Origin: Paenibacillus phytorum
GTDB lineage: Bacteria > Bacillota > Bacilli > Paenibacillales > NBRC-103111
Assembly: GCF_013141715.1 (NCBI RefSeq)
Contig: NZ_WHOA01000004.1
Coordinates: 62,001 to 126,000, forward strand
Direction of reading: 5' to 3'
Length of the DNA stretch: 64,000 bases
Made by a program: the position numbers and the translations under genes. Below, one piece after another: positions 34,217-42,686 of this stretch. Under the pieces are notes generated by a model. It ran no database searches. It was given only the letters and a program-made list of their open reading frames with translations, and was not told the DNA's origin. Every line of letters starts with the position of its first letter. Positions within the stretch are counted from its first letter, which is position 1.

Positions 34217-35164
34217 ATGATTATCCGACTTGGATTCGTATCTATAGCAATGGCGATTTTTAATAACACCCCTAGCTCCACTTTTACATATAAGCTCTTC
34301 TCTCAGCGTCCGCGGGAGGAGGCCATGCAGCGAGCCCTCGAGATCGGACGCAAAAATCTCGAGGCAACTCAGCGAATTCTGTACTATAATGCCGCTCATG
34401 GTATTCGTTTATTTCGACTATCGTCGTCGTTGATTCCTCTCGCTACTCATCCGGATGTGCAGATTGATGTGGCCACCGAATATAGAGATGAGCTTCGAAA
34501 GCTTGGCGATTTCGCCAACAGTCAGGGAATCCGCCTAAGTATGCATCCTAATCAATTCACGCTGCTAAACGGGAGTGACTCGGTTGTGGAGGCCGCTATA
34601 AGGGACTTGCACTATCACGCTGCGATTTTGGATGGGATGGGGCTTGATGAGTCAGCTATCATCAATATCCACGTTGGCGGTATGTACGGAGATAAAGCAG
34701 CCGCCACGGAGCGGCTATTTGTTAAGATACCTGAGGTGCCCGAGCATGTCATTCGGCGTCTTACATTTGAGAATGACGACAAAACTTACACGCTAGAGGA
34801 AACACTGGCCGTGAGCAAAAGGCTGCAGCGCCCCTGCATGCTGGATTTGCACCATGATTGGTGCAACCCATCCGCAGCTTCCCCCATCGAACTACTGCCA
34901 GACATCGCTAAGACCTGGGGCGACATTCCGATGAAAATTCACGTCTCCTCGCCAAAGGATGAGAAAGAATTCCGTTCTCATTCCGACTACATTGAACTCG
35001 ATCAGCTCATCCCTTTTCTGAAAAGCTGCAAAGAGGTTGGCCTCCCCCGCATCGACGTCATGATTGAAGCCAAAATGAAGGATCTAGCCCTGTTCATGCT
35101 CGCGGAACAGCTTGGAAAAATTCGCGGCGTGAAACGAGTGGATGGCGGCGTTTTGACGTGGTAG
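34217..35164 (+). CDS. uvsE: UV DNA damage endonuclease
   Basis: A 315-residue UvsE/UVDE repair enzyme that nicks DNA 5' of UV photoproducts, starting an excision route separate from UvrABC. It is a TIM-barrel metalloenzyme. Landmarks are the start MIIRLGFVSIAMAIFN, RLFRLSSSLIPLATHP, RLSMHPNQFTLLNG, INIHVGGMYGDK, FENDDKTYTLEE and MLDLHHDWCNP, which include the His, Glu and Asp metal ligands. Length is normal. CGGAGG lies 4 bases before the ATG. It is a single gene with a terminator shared with the convergent BrkB-like gene. Confidence 0.95.
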   Translation: MIIRLGFVSIAMAIFNNTPSSTFTYKLFSQRPREEAMQRALEIGRKNLEATQRILYYNAAHGIRLFRLSSSLIPLATHPDVQIDVATEYRDELRKLGDFANSQGIRLSMHPNQFTLLNGSDSVVEAAIRDLHYHAAILDGMGLDESAIINIHVGGMYGDKAAATERLFVKIPEVPEHVIRRLTFENDDKTYTLEETLAVSKRLQRPCMLDLHHDWCNPSAASPIELLPDIAKTWGDIPMKIHVSSPKDEKEFRSHSDYIELDQLIPFLKSCKEVGLPRIDVMIEAKMKDLALFMLAEQLGKIRGVKRVDGGVLTW

Positions 35165-35167
35165 AAC

Positions 35168-35206
35168 AAAAAACCGTTTCTGACCAAAACTCAGAAGCGG
35201 TTTTTA
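35168..35206. terminator. Bidirectional terminator after uvsE
   Basis: AAAAACCGTTTCTGA pairs with TCAGAAGCGGTTTTT across a short loop. It overlaps the 3' end of the convergent gene. Confidence 0.8.
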
Positions 35207-36054
35207 TTCGCTGTCGAATCCTTTTTATCCAATGGTACTGTATGAATCTGGCTCTTCACATGCTTTATCGCATTAATTTCACCGCCGATGATAATGATGA
35301 GCGCCGAAATATAGAACCACGTCATGAGCACGATGATCCCCCCGACACTGCCATAAGTCGCGCTGTAGTTGGTGAAATTATTGACATAGAAGGAGAAACC
35401 GAAGGATGTTAATTGCCATCCAACTGCAGCGAATATCGCTCCAGGAAGGACGCTTTTACAGGTGAGACATGTATTGGGTGCAATATAGTAAATACCGATG
35501 AAAACCACAAACACAATGACAAAGTTGACGATCCAGCGCAGGTTGTTCCACAAATTCACGTGCTTCACTGAAATCGGAATGTTGGCAAGCGTCCAATCCC
35601 CGATCCAATGACCAAACACGCTGAGCAGCAGCGCTGAAGCGATGACAATGAGCATGCCCAGCGTCAGCATCACAGCGAGAAAACGCGAGTGTATGAAGCT
35701 TTTGCGCTCAGGCAGCCCGTACGCTTTATTAACGGCAATGACGATCGCATTCATCGCTGCGCTGGCACTCACCAAGGCCAATATGATCCCGAAGGAAAGT
35801 GCCCCTCCTCTTTTCACATCCAACAGATTGCTAAGCGTTTCCTCGATCCACCCGGCGACTGCCCCCGGAATATATTCTTTAATGAGCCCCATGACATCAT
35901 CCGAGGAGAACGGTAAATACCCCAATAGACTTAGAATAAATAGAAGAAATGGGAACAACGATAGCAAAAAATAGTAAGCGCATTGGGCTGCAAGCCCCGT
36001 GGCATCATGCTTTTCGAACTGATTCCAAAGCAATTTTAAGTAAGATATCCCCAT
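35191..36054 (-). CDS. YihY/BrkB-family inner membrane protein
   Basis: A 287-residue membrane protein of the YihY/virulence factor BrkB family, with six predicted spans. The typical N-terminal stretch AAQCAYYFLLSLFPFLLFILSLLGYLPF and the later TWFYISALIIIIGGEINAI are visible. The family was once called RNase BN but has no supported nuclease activity, and its role is unclear, possibly transport or envelope function. The ATG follows AAAGGA. The gene is convergent with uvsE and shares its terminator, which lies partly inside the last codons. Confidence 0.88.
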   Translation of the reverse strand: MGISYLKLLWNQFEKHDATGLAAQCAYYFLLSLFPFLLFILSLLGYLPFSSDDVMGLIKEYIPGAVAGWIEETLSNLLDVKRGGALSFGIILALVSASAAMNAIVIAVNKAYGLPERKSFIHSRFLAVMLTLGMLIVIASALLLSVFGHWIGDWTLANIPISVKHVNLWNNLRWIVNFVIVFVVFIGIYYIAPNTCLTCKSVLPGAIFAAVGWQLTSFGFSFYVNNFTNYSATYGSVGGIIVLMTWFYISALIIIIGGEINAIKHVKSQIHTVPLDKKDSTANKNRF

Positions 36055-36132
36055 ATGTATATAGGTCCTTTCATCGGTCTATAAATGTGATAGAATAGAT
36101 AGTCCAGTATTGCTATGAAACAGGTGATGATT

Positions 36133-38445
36133 TTGAGTTCTCTTTCTATTTACCCTACACCATTAGGTACGAAACAAACCACAGAGCGACCTATCCCGCA
36201 TGCGCGTATGGCGCTTTTAACGAATAGTTCCGATTTTGTGTCAGATAGCGATCGTGACGCTTACTTTTTCCGCGACTTGGAAAGCCATCAGATTCTGTTG
36301 AATGAAGCGCAAGTTCAGGCTGTGCGCCATTTCAAAGGTCCCTTACTTACCCTGGCTGGAGCCGGTTCCGGGAAGACGACTGTTCTGGTGTGCCGAGTGG
36401 CTTATTTACTGCGTGTCCACCGGGTTCATCCGTCGAATATGTTGTTGATTACTTTTTCGAAAAAGGCCGCCGAAGAGATGCGGGAACGCCTCACGTCCAT
36501 GCCGGGTCTTGATCATAGTATGACCAATACGATGCAGGTGCGGACATTTCATGCTTTTTGTCTCAGATTACTGCGAATGAACGGGTTACAACAAGAGATT
36601 CTGAGTGATGGCCGCTATCAGCAAATCGTCTTCAAACGCATCATGCTAGGCATGGGGCTGCAGGATACATATCAACCCGAAGTGCTCATTTCCTTGCTTT
36701 CCTCTTATAAAATGCAGCTGATTGAGGTTGAAGACCTCCCAGAAGGAACGGAAGAAGACAAAGAAGTGAAACGGATTTTCATGCAGTATGAGCAGTGGAA
36801 AATGGAGCAGCAGAAGATTGACTTCGATGATATTTTGATCAAAGCGTACCATTTACTAAAGCAAAACACCGATGTCTTGCGCTCGCTGCAGCGAAAGTTC
36901 ACTTATATCAGCGTCGATGAGTTCCAGGATACGAATACCGTGCAGTACGAAATCATTCAAATGATTGCAAAGGACCACGAGAATTTGATGGTCGTTGGTG
37001 ATGATGACCAGACGATTTATTCGTTCAATGGCGCGCGAAATGAATTTATTCTACAGTTCCATGAGAAGTATCCTGCTGCCACGACGGTCACTCTTGATAT
37101 TAATTACCGTTCTACTTCAAGCATCGTCGGTCTGGGAAATGCCATCATCAAACACAATGTGCAGCGGAAGTCGAAGACCCTCCTCGCCACGAAGGAAAGT
37201 GATCGGAAGCCGCAATATGTGAAACCCACGAATAGTGACGACGAGGCCGATTGGTTAATTAACGATCTTCGGATTAAAGTAGCCGAGGGTGGCAGCCAGT
37301 ATGGCGATTTCGCTATTTTGTATCGGACAGCCAGCAACAGTCGGGCGATTATCGAGCAGTTGATTCTTCATAATTTGCCTTTTGTGGATTACGGTAGCAA
37401 TGACTCCTTCTACGATCAGTGGATGGTGAAGCCGATTATCGATCACTTAAGGCTTGCCCATGAGCGGCGTAATTTCGAAGCTATAGAAGGTGTCCTCCCT
37501 TCATTATATATAGGACGGGACCAAGGCATGCGGATTATTCAAGATCAGGAAGCGATTCAGGCGAAAAAGTGGCCGCTCATCCACCTGCTCGGTCTGCCTC
37601 AGCTGAAAGATTTTCAGAAAGAAAAGCTCAAAAGTCGCATCCGGCTCATTAAATCGCTTGCTGAAATGAAGCCACTCGCAGCCGTTCAGGCGATTCGCAA
37701 GGATTTCTATGATGCTTTCCTAGAGACGAACAAGCGCAGCAAGCTGACGAGTCACAGAGAAATGCTGAAGGAAACGCTGGACGAGCTGGAATCTTCGGCC
37801 AAGCGATTCGATACGGTGGAGCAATTTCTTTATTTTATCCATGAGGTCGCGGAAAAACGCACCGAAATGAGTCGGCTCCAAAAAGAACAATTCGCGAATA
37901 AAATTTCGCTCATGACGATTCATAAATCGAAGGGACTGGAGTTCCCGATCGTGTACTTGCTCTGTGCGATTGAGGGCAATATGCCGCATAGCTCGGCACT
38001 CGATGCCAGCCATCTAGACGATGTAAAGATGGCTGGGGTTACGGGGCGCGACAAGGGAACCGCCGCGCTGGAGGAAGAACGGCGACTGGCCTACGTCGCC
38101 GTCACGCGCGCCAAGGCTGAGCTGCTGATCAGCTCGCCGGCGTTTTATCGCGGGAAGAAGGCGGAGCCTTCCCGCTTCCTGCTGTCCGCGTTCCCTGGCG
38201 CGGACCCTGTTGTCAGCCGCGAGCCTGCTGCGGCTGTGGGTTCTGCAGCGGCGCGGCGCCCAGCCGCTGCTGGGAAACCCGCCGCCGCGACTGAGCGGGT
38301 CGCGGCGTGGATCTGCGAGCAGGTCGGCTGCAAGGCCTGGTCACGCATCTCTTCGCCGCAGGAAGCGAAGCTTGCGGCGAAGGCGTGCCCCTTGTGCAGC
38401 GCAGCGATGGTCAAGGGCAGCCGCATGGTTTCGCTCACTCGCTAG
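36133..38445 (+). CDS. UvrD/Rep-family DNA helicase with C-terminal putative zinc tail
   Basis: Superfamily 1 ATP-dependent helicase of about 770 residues. Motifs in order: Q-type start EAQVQAVRHF, Walker A AGAGSGKTT (near 76), VDEFQDTNTVQYE (II), VVGDDDQTIYSFNGA (III), LDINYRST (IV), MTIHKSKGLEFPIVYL (V) and RLAYVAVTRAKAEL (VI). After an Ala/Pro-rich, GC-rich linker (about 690-720) comes WICEQVGCKAW and ACPLC, four Cys that could hold zinc. The TTG at 36133 has AGGTGAT just upstream; an ATG at 36115 in frame has no ribosome site. The C-terminal 100 codons are far more GC-rich than the rest. Confidence 0.9.
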   Translation: MSSLSIYPTPLGTKQTTERPIPHARMALLTNSSDFVSDSDRDAYFFRDLESHQILLNEAQVQAVRHFKGPLLTLAGAGSGKTTVLVCRVAYLLRVHRVHPSNMLLITFSKKAAEEMRERLTSMPGLDHSMTNTMQVRTFHAFCLRLLRMNGLQQEILSDGRYQQIVFKRIMLGMGLQDTYQPEVLISLLSSYKMQLIEVEDLPEGTEEDKEVKRIFMQYEQWKMEQQKIDFDDILIKAYHLLKQNTDVLRSLQRKFTYISVDEFQDTNTVQYEIIQMIAKDHENLMVVGDDDQTIYSFNGARNEFILQFHEKYPAATTVTLDINYRSTSSIVGLGNAIIKHNVQRKSKTLLATKESDRKPQYVKPTNSDDEADWLINDLRIKVAEGGSQYGDFAILYRTASNSRAIIEQLILHNLPFVDYGSNDSFYDQWMVKPIIDHLRLAHERRNFEAIEGVLPSLYIGRDQGMRIIQDQEAIQAKKWPLIHLLGLPQLKDFQKEKLKSRIRLIKSLAEMKPLAAVQAIRKDFYDAFLETNKRSKLTSHREMLKETLDELESSAKRFDTVEQFLYFIHEVAEKRTEMSRLQKEQFANKISLMTIHKSKGLEFPIVYLLCAIEGNMPHSSALDASHLDDVKMAGVTGRDKGTAALEEERRLAYVAVTRAKAELLISSPAFYRGKKAEPSRFLLSAFPGADPVVSREPAAAVGSAAARRPAAAGKPAAATERVAAWICEQVGCKAWSRISSPQEAKLAAKACPLCSAAMVKGSRMVSLTR

Positions 38446-38659
38446 CCGAGCATGCCTACATGCCCACTTAAGCTTTTCGATGGATGATTTCCCCATCAAG
38501 GCTCCAACTTTCAGCAAGGACTCACGTTGAACAAAAAAACGCCTTCCGGCCGAGCCCGATGAATATGCATATATCCACAATCTCACTCAGCTCAGCAAAT
38601 CCCATAGCTAACCATGCTAAATAGGCATTAATCTACACCTTACCCCCTAAATCAATAAA

Positions 38660-38697
38660 AGCAGCAATCCCCTTTGGGAATGCTGCTCTCTTTTTTT
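38660..38697. terminator. Bidirectional terminator downstream of tpx
   Basis: AGCAGCAATCCC pairs with GGGAATGCTGCT (one A-A mismatch); T-rich tails lie on both strands. Confidence 0.75.
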
Positions 38698-39221
38698 TAC
38701 ACAAGTTCCTTCAAAGCCTCTAAAGCCGCATCATAATTCGGATGCTCCTTCATCTCCGTTATATACTCCACATAACGAACGGTATTGTTCTCATCCAAGA
38801 TGAATATCGCACGCTGATCAAGCTGAATCTCTTTAATCAAAACGCCATACGCTTGGCCGAAAGCGCGACTTTTATAATCAGATAGGGTTACGACTTTATC
38901 AATGCCTGCAGCCCCGCAGAAACGACTTAGTGCAAATGGAAGATCCACCGAAATCGTCAAAATGGCGACATTATCTCCTAGCTTATCTGCTTCCACATTG
39001 AAACGACGCGTCTGTGCATCACATGTGCCTGTATCCACGGAAGGGACGACCGAAATCAGCTTCACTTTGCCTGCATAATCCGATAGGCTGACCTCTGTCA
39101 TCAAATCCTTATTCACCTTAAAATCTGGCGCTTGATCGCCAACCTTAATTTCCGGTCCTAGTAAAGTAACTGGATTTCCTCCAACTGTTGCTACCCCTGT
39201 GCGTTCTTGTACTTGTGTCAT
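38697..39221 (-). CDS. tpx: Thiol peroxidase
   Basis: A 174-residue atypical 2-Cys peroxiredoxin that reduces hydrogen peroxide and lipid peroxides with electrons from thioredoxin. The peroxidatic Cys67 is in SVDTGTCDAQTRRFN and the resolving Cys102 in ALSRFCGAAG. The N-terminal GGNPVTLLGPEIKVGDQAPDF and the Arg in SDYKSRAFGQAYG region are standard. It lies 54 bases after trxA in the same direction, so enzyme and electron donors are made together. The ATG follows AGGAGG. Confidence 0.95.
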   Translation of the reverse strand: MTQVQERTGVATVGGNPVTLLGPEIKVGDQAPDFKVNKDLMTEVSLSDYAGKVKLISVVPSVDTGTCDAQTRRFNVEADKLGDNVAILTISVDLPFALSRFCGAAGIDKVVTLSDYKSRAFGQAYGVLIKEIQLDQRAIFILDENNTVRYVEYITEMKEHPNYDAALEALKELV

Positions 39222-39275
39222 ATTCGTATTCCTCCTGGGATTTTATATGTTTTAGGTCATTAGATTTGTTGTTTG

Positions 39276-39587
39276 TTAGGCTTTCTCAATAACCGCTTTA
39301 AGCTTCTCTTTGGATTGTACCCCAACCAGCTGATCAACCAATTGACCATCTTTGAATACGAGCAGTGTAGGGATACTCATAACGTTATATTTAGAAGCGG
39401 ATTCTGGGTTATCATCCACGTTGATTTTTACAATTTTGGCTGCATCGCCGATCTCAGCAGATAGCTCATCTAGAATAGGAGCGATTATTTTACAAGGTCC
39501 GCACCAAGGGGCCCAAAAATCTACAAGTACAATACCCGCTTCAATTTCATTGTTAAAAGTCGCATCGGAAATTTGTTTAACTGACAT
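39276..39587 (-). CDS. trxA: Thioredoxin
   Basis: A 103-residue thioredoxin with the active site WCGPCK (Cys29 and Cys32), the cis-Pro in SIPTLLVFKDG and normal length. It carries electrons from thioredoxin reductase to the thiol peroxidase encoded next and to other targets. The ATG follows AGGAGG. It sits 32 bases after trxB. Compared with housekeeping trxA genes elsewhere in such genomes, this one may be a dedicated copy. Confidence 0.95.
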   Translation of the reverse strand: MSVKQISDATFNNEIEAGIVLVDFWAPWCGPCKIIAPILDELSAEIGDAAKIVKINVDDNPESASKYNVMSIPTLLVFKDGQLVDQLVGVQSKEKLKAVIEKA

Positions 39588-39619
39588 GGCTAATTCCTCC
39601 TAAAGGTTCTTTTATATTT

Positions 39620-40564
39620 TTATATTAAAAAGCATTTAGCATGCTGTTCGGAAATAAATCGTTCACAATCAAGTGCCGCCATACAACCGCTTCCTGCTGA
39701 TGTAATGGCTTGGCGATAAATGCGATCCTGCACATCCCCACAAGCGAATACGCCAGGTACAGTCGTTTGCGATGTTCCGGGAATAACCTGCAAATATCCG
39801 AGCTCATCTGTTGGCAGCTGTCCGCCTAGGAAGCTAGTATTCGGAGTATGCCCAATCGCTAGAAAAATACCATCTGCCTCCAGCAGCTCTTCCTCGCCGG
39901 TTACGTTATTGAGCACCTTAAGTCCGGTCACTCCAAGAGGGCCAGCTACGACTTCAAGCGGTGTCCGATTGAGGCTCCAGGCAACTTTTTGATTGCCGCG
40001 GGCGTGATCCTGCATGATTTTCGATGCTTTCAGATCGTCACGACGGTGCACTACGCGCACTTCAGAAGCGAACCGAGTCAAGAACTGTGCCTCTTCCATC
40101 GCTGTATCCCCACCGCCAATCACGATAATCTTCTTGTTTCTAAAGAAAAATCCATCGCAAGTTGCACAGGTGCTAACGCCTTTACCAATATTGTCGGATT
40201 CACCGGGGATGCCCAGTTTCTTGGCCGTTGCGCCTGTGGAAATGATCAGCGAGTCCGCTGTCAATTGACCTCCATCCTCTAAAAACAAGGTGAATGGCCG
40301 TTTGGACATATCGACTTCTGAGACCCGACCTGGCTGAATCGTTGCACCGAAACGCAATGCCTGTTTACGCATATTGTCCATCAACTCCGGCCCCGTGATG
40401 CCATCCGGGAATCCTGGGAAGTTGTCTACTTCCGTGGTGGTAGTTAACTGCCCCCCAGGCTGTATGCCTTCTATGACTAAAGGCGACATGTTCGCCCTTG
40501 CCAGGTAAATCGCTGCGGTCAACCCCGCTGGTCCAGTTCCGATAATGATCGCTTTGTGATGCAT
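39620..40564 (-). CDS. trxB: Thioredoxin reductase
   Basis: A 314-residue NADPH- and FAD-dependent flavoprotein. The FAD site is GTGPAGLTAAIYLARANM, the redox pair Cys133-Cys136 lies in STCATCDGFFF, the NADPH motif is GGGDTAMEEA with HRRD, and the second FAD motif is GVFACGDVQD. It reduces the thioredoxin encoded downstream. It is first in the operon trxB-trxA-tpx. A strong promoter and two palindromes lie upstream. The ATG follows AGGAGG. The C-terminal stretch ends in EQHAKCFLI, slightly unusual with an extra Cys. Confidence 0.95.
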   Translation of the reverse strand: MHHKAIIIGTGPAGLTAAIYLARANMSPLVIEGIQPGGQLTTTTEVDNFPGFPDGITGPELMDNMRKQALRFGATIQPGRVSEVDMSKRPFTLFLEDGGQLTADSLIISTGATAKKLGIPGESDNIGKGVSTCATCDGFFFRNKKIIVIGGGDTAMEEAQFLTRFASEVRVVHRRDDLKASKIMQDHARGNQKVAWSLNRTPLEVVAGPLGVTGLKVLNNVTGEEELLEADGIFLAIGHTPNTSFLGGQLPTDELGYLQVIPGTSQTTVPGVFACGDVQDRIYRQAITSAGSGCMAALDCERFISEQHAKCFLI

Positions 40565-40650
40565 AGGAACGCCTCCTTTAATACTTCGTGGTAATTGTAT
40601 GATTTTGTTTTATTTGTCAGCAATTTAATTTGAAACAACCTTATGAATGA

Positions 40651-40679
40651 ATCATACCAATTCCATTTAACATTGTCAA
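40651..40679 (-). promoter_or_regulatory. Sigma-A promoter of trxB-trxA-tpx
   Basis: TTGACA (40674-40679) and TATGAT (40651-40656) are spaced exactly 17 bases apart on the minus strand. Confidence 0.75.
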
Positions 40680-40697
40680 CAATTAATTTGTATACAA
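40679..40697. promoter_or_regulatory. Palindromes at the trxB promoter
   Basis: ACAATTAATTTGT (40679-40691) and TTGTATACAA (40688-40697) overlap each other directly upstream of the -35. The first resembles MarR/OhrR-type operators, which would fit peroxide control. Confidence 0.35.
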
Positions 40698-40852
40698 TCT
40701 AAATTTAGGGATGATCCCCTTTGTTAATGGCAGATTCAGCCTATCTATTCATCAAACTTTCAGTCAGCTTTCAAGTGGGCTTCAGTTTCAATCGGCATAA
40801 TAGGCATCAGGTCAAGTCATTCCAATTACTGAAACCGAAGGGAGCATTCATA

Positions 40853-41773
40853 ATGAATAAACGTATATCAGCAAATCGTACAAGGAAATGGGTATCTTCT
40901 CTTCTGCTGCTCAGTCTTATCGCTTATCTCATCGTCTATCCTCCTCTTAAGAAAACCGATCAGGCATCAGCAGCATCATCAGCCGTAGCTAAGGTTAATG
41001 GCGTCAATATCAGCACGGATCAGCTCTATAAAGCGATGCTAGTAAGTGGCGGCCAGCAGACACTGGACTCTTTAATCACTGATGAACTTATTAACCAAGA
41101 AGCACAGAAGACGGGCATTCAAATCACAGATGAAGATATTCAGAAAGAAATCTCATCCATTCAAAGTTCCTACGCTTCTAATGATGAGTTTCAGCAAGCA
41201 CTCACCTCTTACGGCATGACATTAGACGATCTAAAGAAAAATATGAAGACTCAAGTTCTCTTGAAGAAAATTCTAGAACCTCAAATTACGATTTCGGATG
41301 ATGAAATCAAACAATATTATGATGAGAATATCGAATCATTGAAGGTCCCTGAGCAAATTCAGGCTTCTCACATCTCGGTCACGACCAAAGAAGAAGCGGA
41401 TGCCATTCTCACTGAGTTGAAAAAAGGTACGGACTTTGCAACGCTTGCCAAAGACAAATCCCTAGACACTGCAACCAAAGATACAGCCGGAGCTCTTGGT
41501 TACATCTCTAGCGGTAAAATGGAAGCAACCTTCGACACCGCGGCCTTCGCCTTAGCTGTAGGTGAAACAAGCAGTGCCGTTCAAACAAGTACTGGATACG
41601 ACATTATTAAAGTAACTGACCGTAAAGCGGCCTACACGCCTACAATGGAGGAGAAAAAGGAGGATATTAAAACAACATTAACCAACCAAAAGTTGTCTAC
41701 CCTATCTTCTACTTGGCTGCAAGAGAAGAAATCGCAATCGACTGTTGAGAACTACTTGAGCAAAGATGCTTAA
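40853..41773 (+). CDS. PrsA-like foldase / parvulin peptidyl-prolyl isomerase
   Basis: A 306-residue exported chaperone. Residues 15-33 are a signal or anchor segment (WVSSLLLLSLIAYLIVY) without a lipobox, so it differs from lipoprotein PrsA. A SurA-type N-terminal helical domain follows (VAKVNGVNISTDQLYKAML, LITDELINQEAQKTGI), then a parvulin isomerase domain (IQASHISVTTKEEADAIL, GALGYISSGKMEATFDTAAFAL, TGYDIIKVTDRK). It should help exported proteins fold outside the membrane. The ATG at 40853 follows AAGGGAG; an upstream frame extension lacks a ribosome site. Strong terminator behind. Confidence 0.9.
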   Translation: MNKRISANRTRKWVSSLLLLSLIAYLIVYPPLKKTDQASAASSAVAKVNGVNISTDQLYKAMLVSGGQQTLDSLITDELINQEAQKTGIQITDEDIQKEISSIQSSYASNDEFQQALTSYGMTLDDLKKNMKTQVLLKKILEPQITISDDEIKQYYDENIESLKVPEQIQASHISVTTKEEADAILTELKKGTDFATLAKDKSLDTATKDTAGALGYISSGKMEATFDTAAFALAVGETSSAVQTSTGYDIIKVTDRKAAYTPTMEEKKEDIKTTLTNQKLSTLSSTWLQEKKSQSTVENYLSKDA

Positions 41774-41782
41774 TGTATACAA

Positions 41783-41814
41783 AAGAAGGATGCCCATACC
41801 GGGGCATCCTTCTT
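41783..41814. terminator. Bidirectional terminator between foldase gene and pdaA
   Basis: AAGAAGGATGCCC pairs with GGGCATCCTTCTT around a short loop. Confidence 0.8.
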
Positions 41815-41819
41815 AGCTT

Positions 41820-42590
41820 TTATGGCGTCCGACTTTGCATCTCATCGAGACTCTTGAACTGGTATCCCTGACTCTTCGCATCGTCAATGATTCTGGCCAA
41901 CGCCTCCGTGTTATCCTTGGACACCGAATGAAGCAAAATGACAGCACCTGGATGCAGCTGCGCCATCACATTTTTGTACGCATACTCCCAGCCCTTCTGA
42001 TGCTTGGGCTCCCAATCGCGGTAAGCAACGGACCAGAATACGTTCGTATAGCCAAGCCCCTGGCTAACCGCTAACGATTGGCCACTAAATATCCCTCGCG
42101 GCGCGCGCAGATAGCGCATCTCCTGTTGTCCAGTGAGAGTTCTGACCTCGTCTTTCACTTGATTCAGTTCTTTCTGAATGCGTTCTGCCGATATTTGACT
42201 CATATCCGGATGGCTCCAAGAATGGTTGCCGATCAAGTGACCTTCCTGTGCCATCCGCTTTAACAATTCAGGCTCCGTCCTGATATAATGCCCCGTAACG
42301 AAGAAGATCGCGGGTACTTGCTTCTCCTTCAGCACGTCCAAAATCTTACCGGTATAGCCCTGCTCATAGCCATTATCGAAGGTTAAGTACAATTCCTTTA
42401 AAGCTGGATCTCCTGTGAAAATAGCCCCTCGCTGCTTCAAAAGGCCTTTGAAGCCTTCTTCATCAATCGACGGGGGCTGTCCTTTCGTACTTTTCTTAAA
42501 TCCAAAATGATAAGACCCATCGGCAGATGCCATCGTTGCTTGCCCGAGCAGCATGGCGAGTACGATCGTCAGAATTCGCATGTATTTCAC
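41820..42590 (-). CDS. pdaA: Polysaccharide deacetylase, PdaA-like (muramic delta-lactam synthesis)
   Basis: A 256-residue secreted deacetylase with a signal peptide (cleavage near ASA-DGS, residue 24). The NodB domain starts with LYLTFDNGYEQGYT (catalytic Asp and metal Asp; N replaces the second D as in PdaA), then HLIGNHSWSHPDMS with metal His residues, RYLRAPRGIFS and LHPGAVILLHSVS. PdaA deacetylates N-acetylmuramic acid to allow delta-lactam formation in spore cortex, so it marks a spore former. The ATG follows AAGGAG about 10 bases upstream. Confidence 0.92.
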   Translation of the reverse strand: MKYMRILTIVLAMLLGQATMASADGSYHFGFKKSTKGQPPSIDEEGFKGLLKQRGAIFTGDPALKELYLTFDNGYEQGYTGKILDVLKEKQVPAIFFVTGHYIRTEPELLKRMAQEGHLIGNHSWSHPDMSQISAERIQKELNQVKDEVRTLTGQQEMRYLRAPRGIFSGQSLAVSQGLGYTNVFWSVAYRDWEPKHQKGWEYAYKNVMAQLHPGAVILLHSVSKDNTEALARIIDDAKSQGYQFKSLDEMQSRTP

Positions 42591-42686
42591 GGTTGAACAT
42601 TCACTCCTTGCCTTTTGTGGATTGGTACAGTCTGATTAGACTGTTACTAATATGCCACATGTTAGATGGAGATTATGTGTTCTTTT

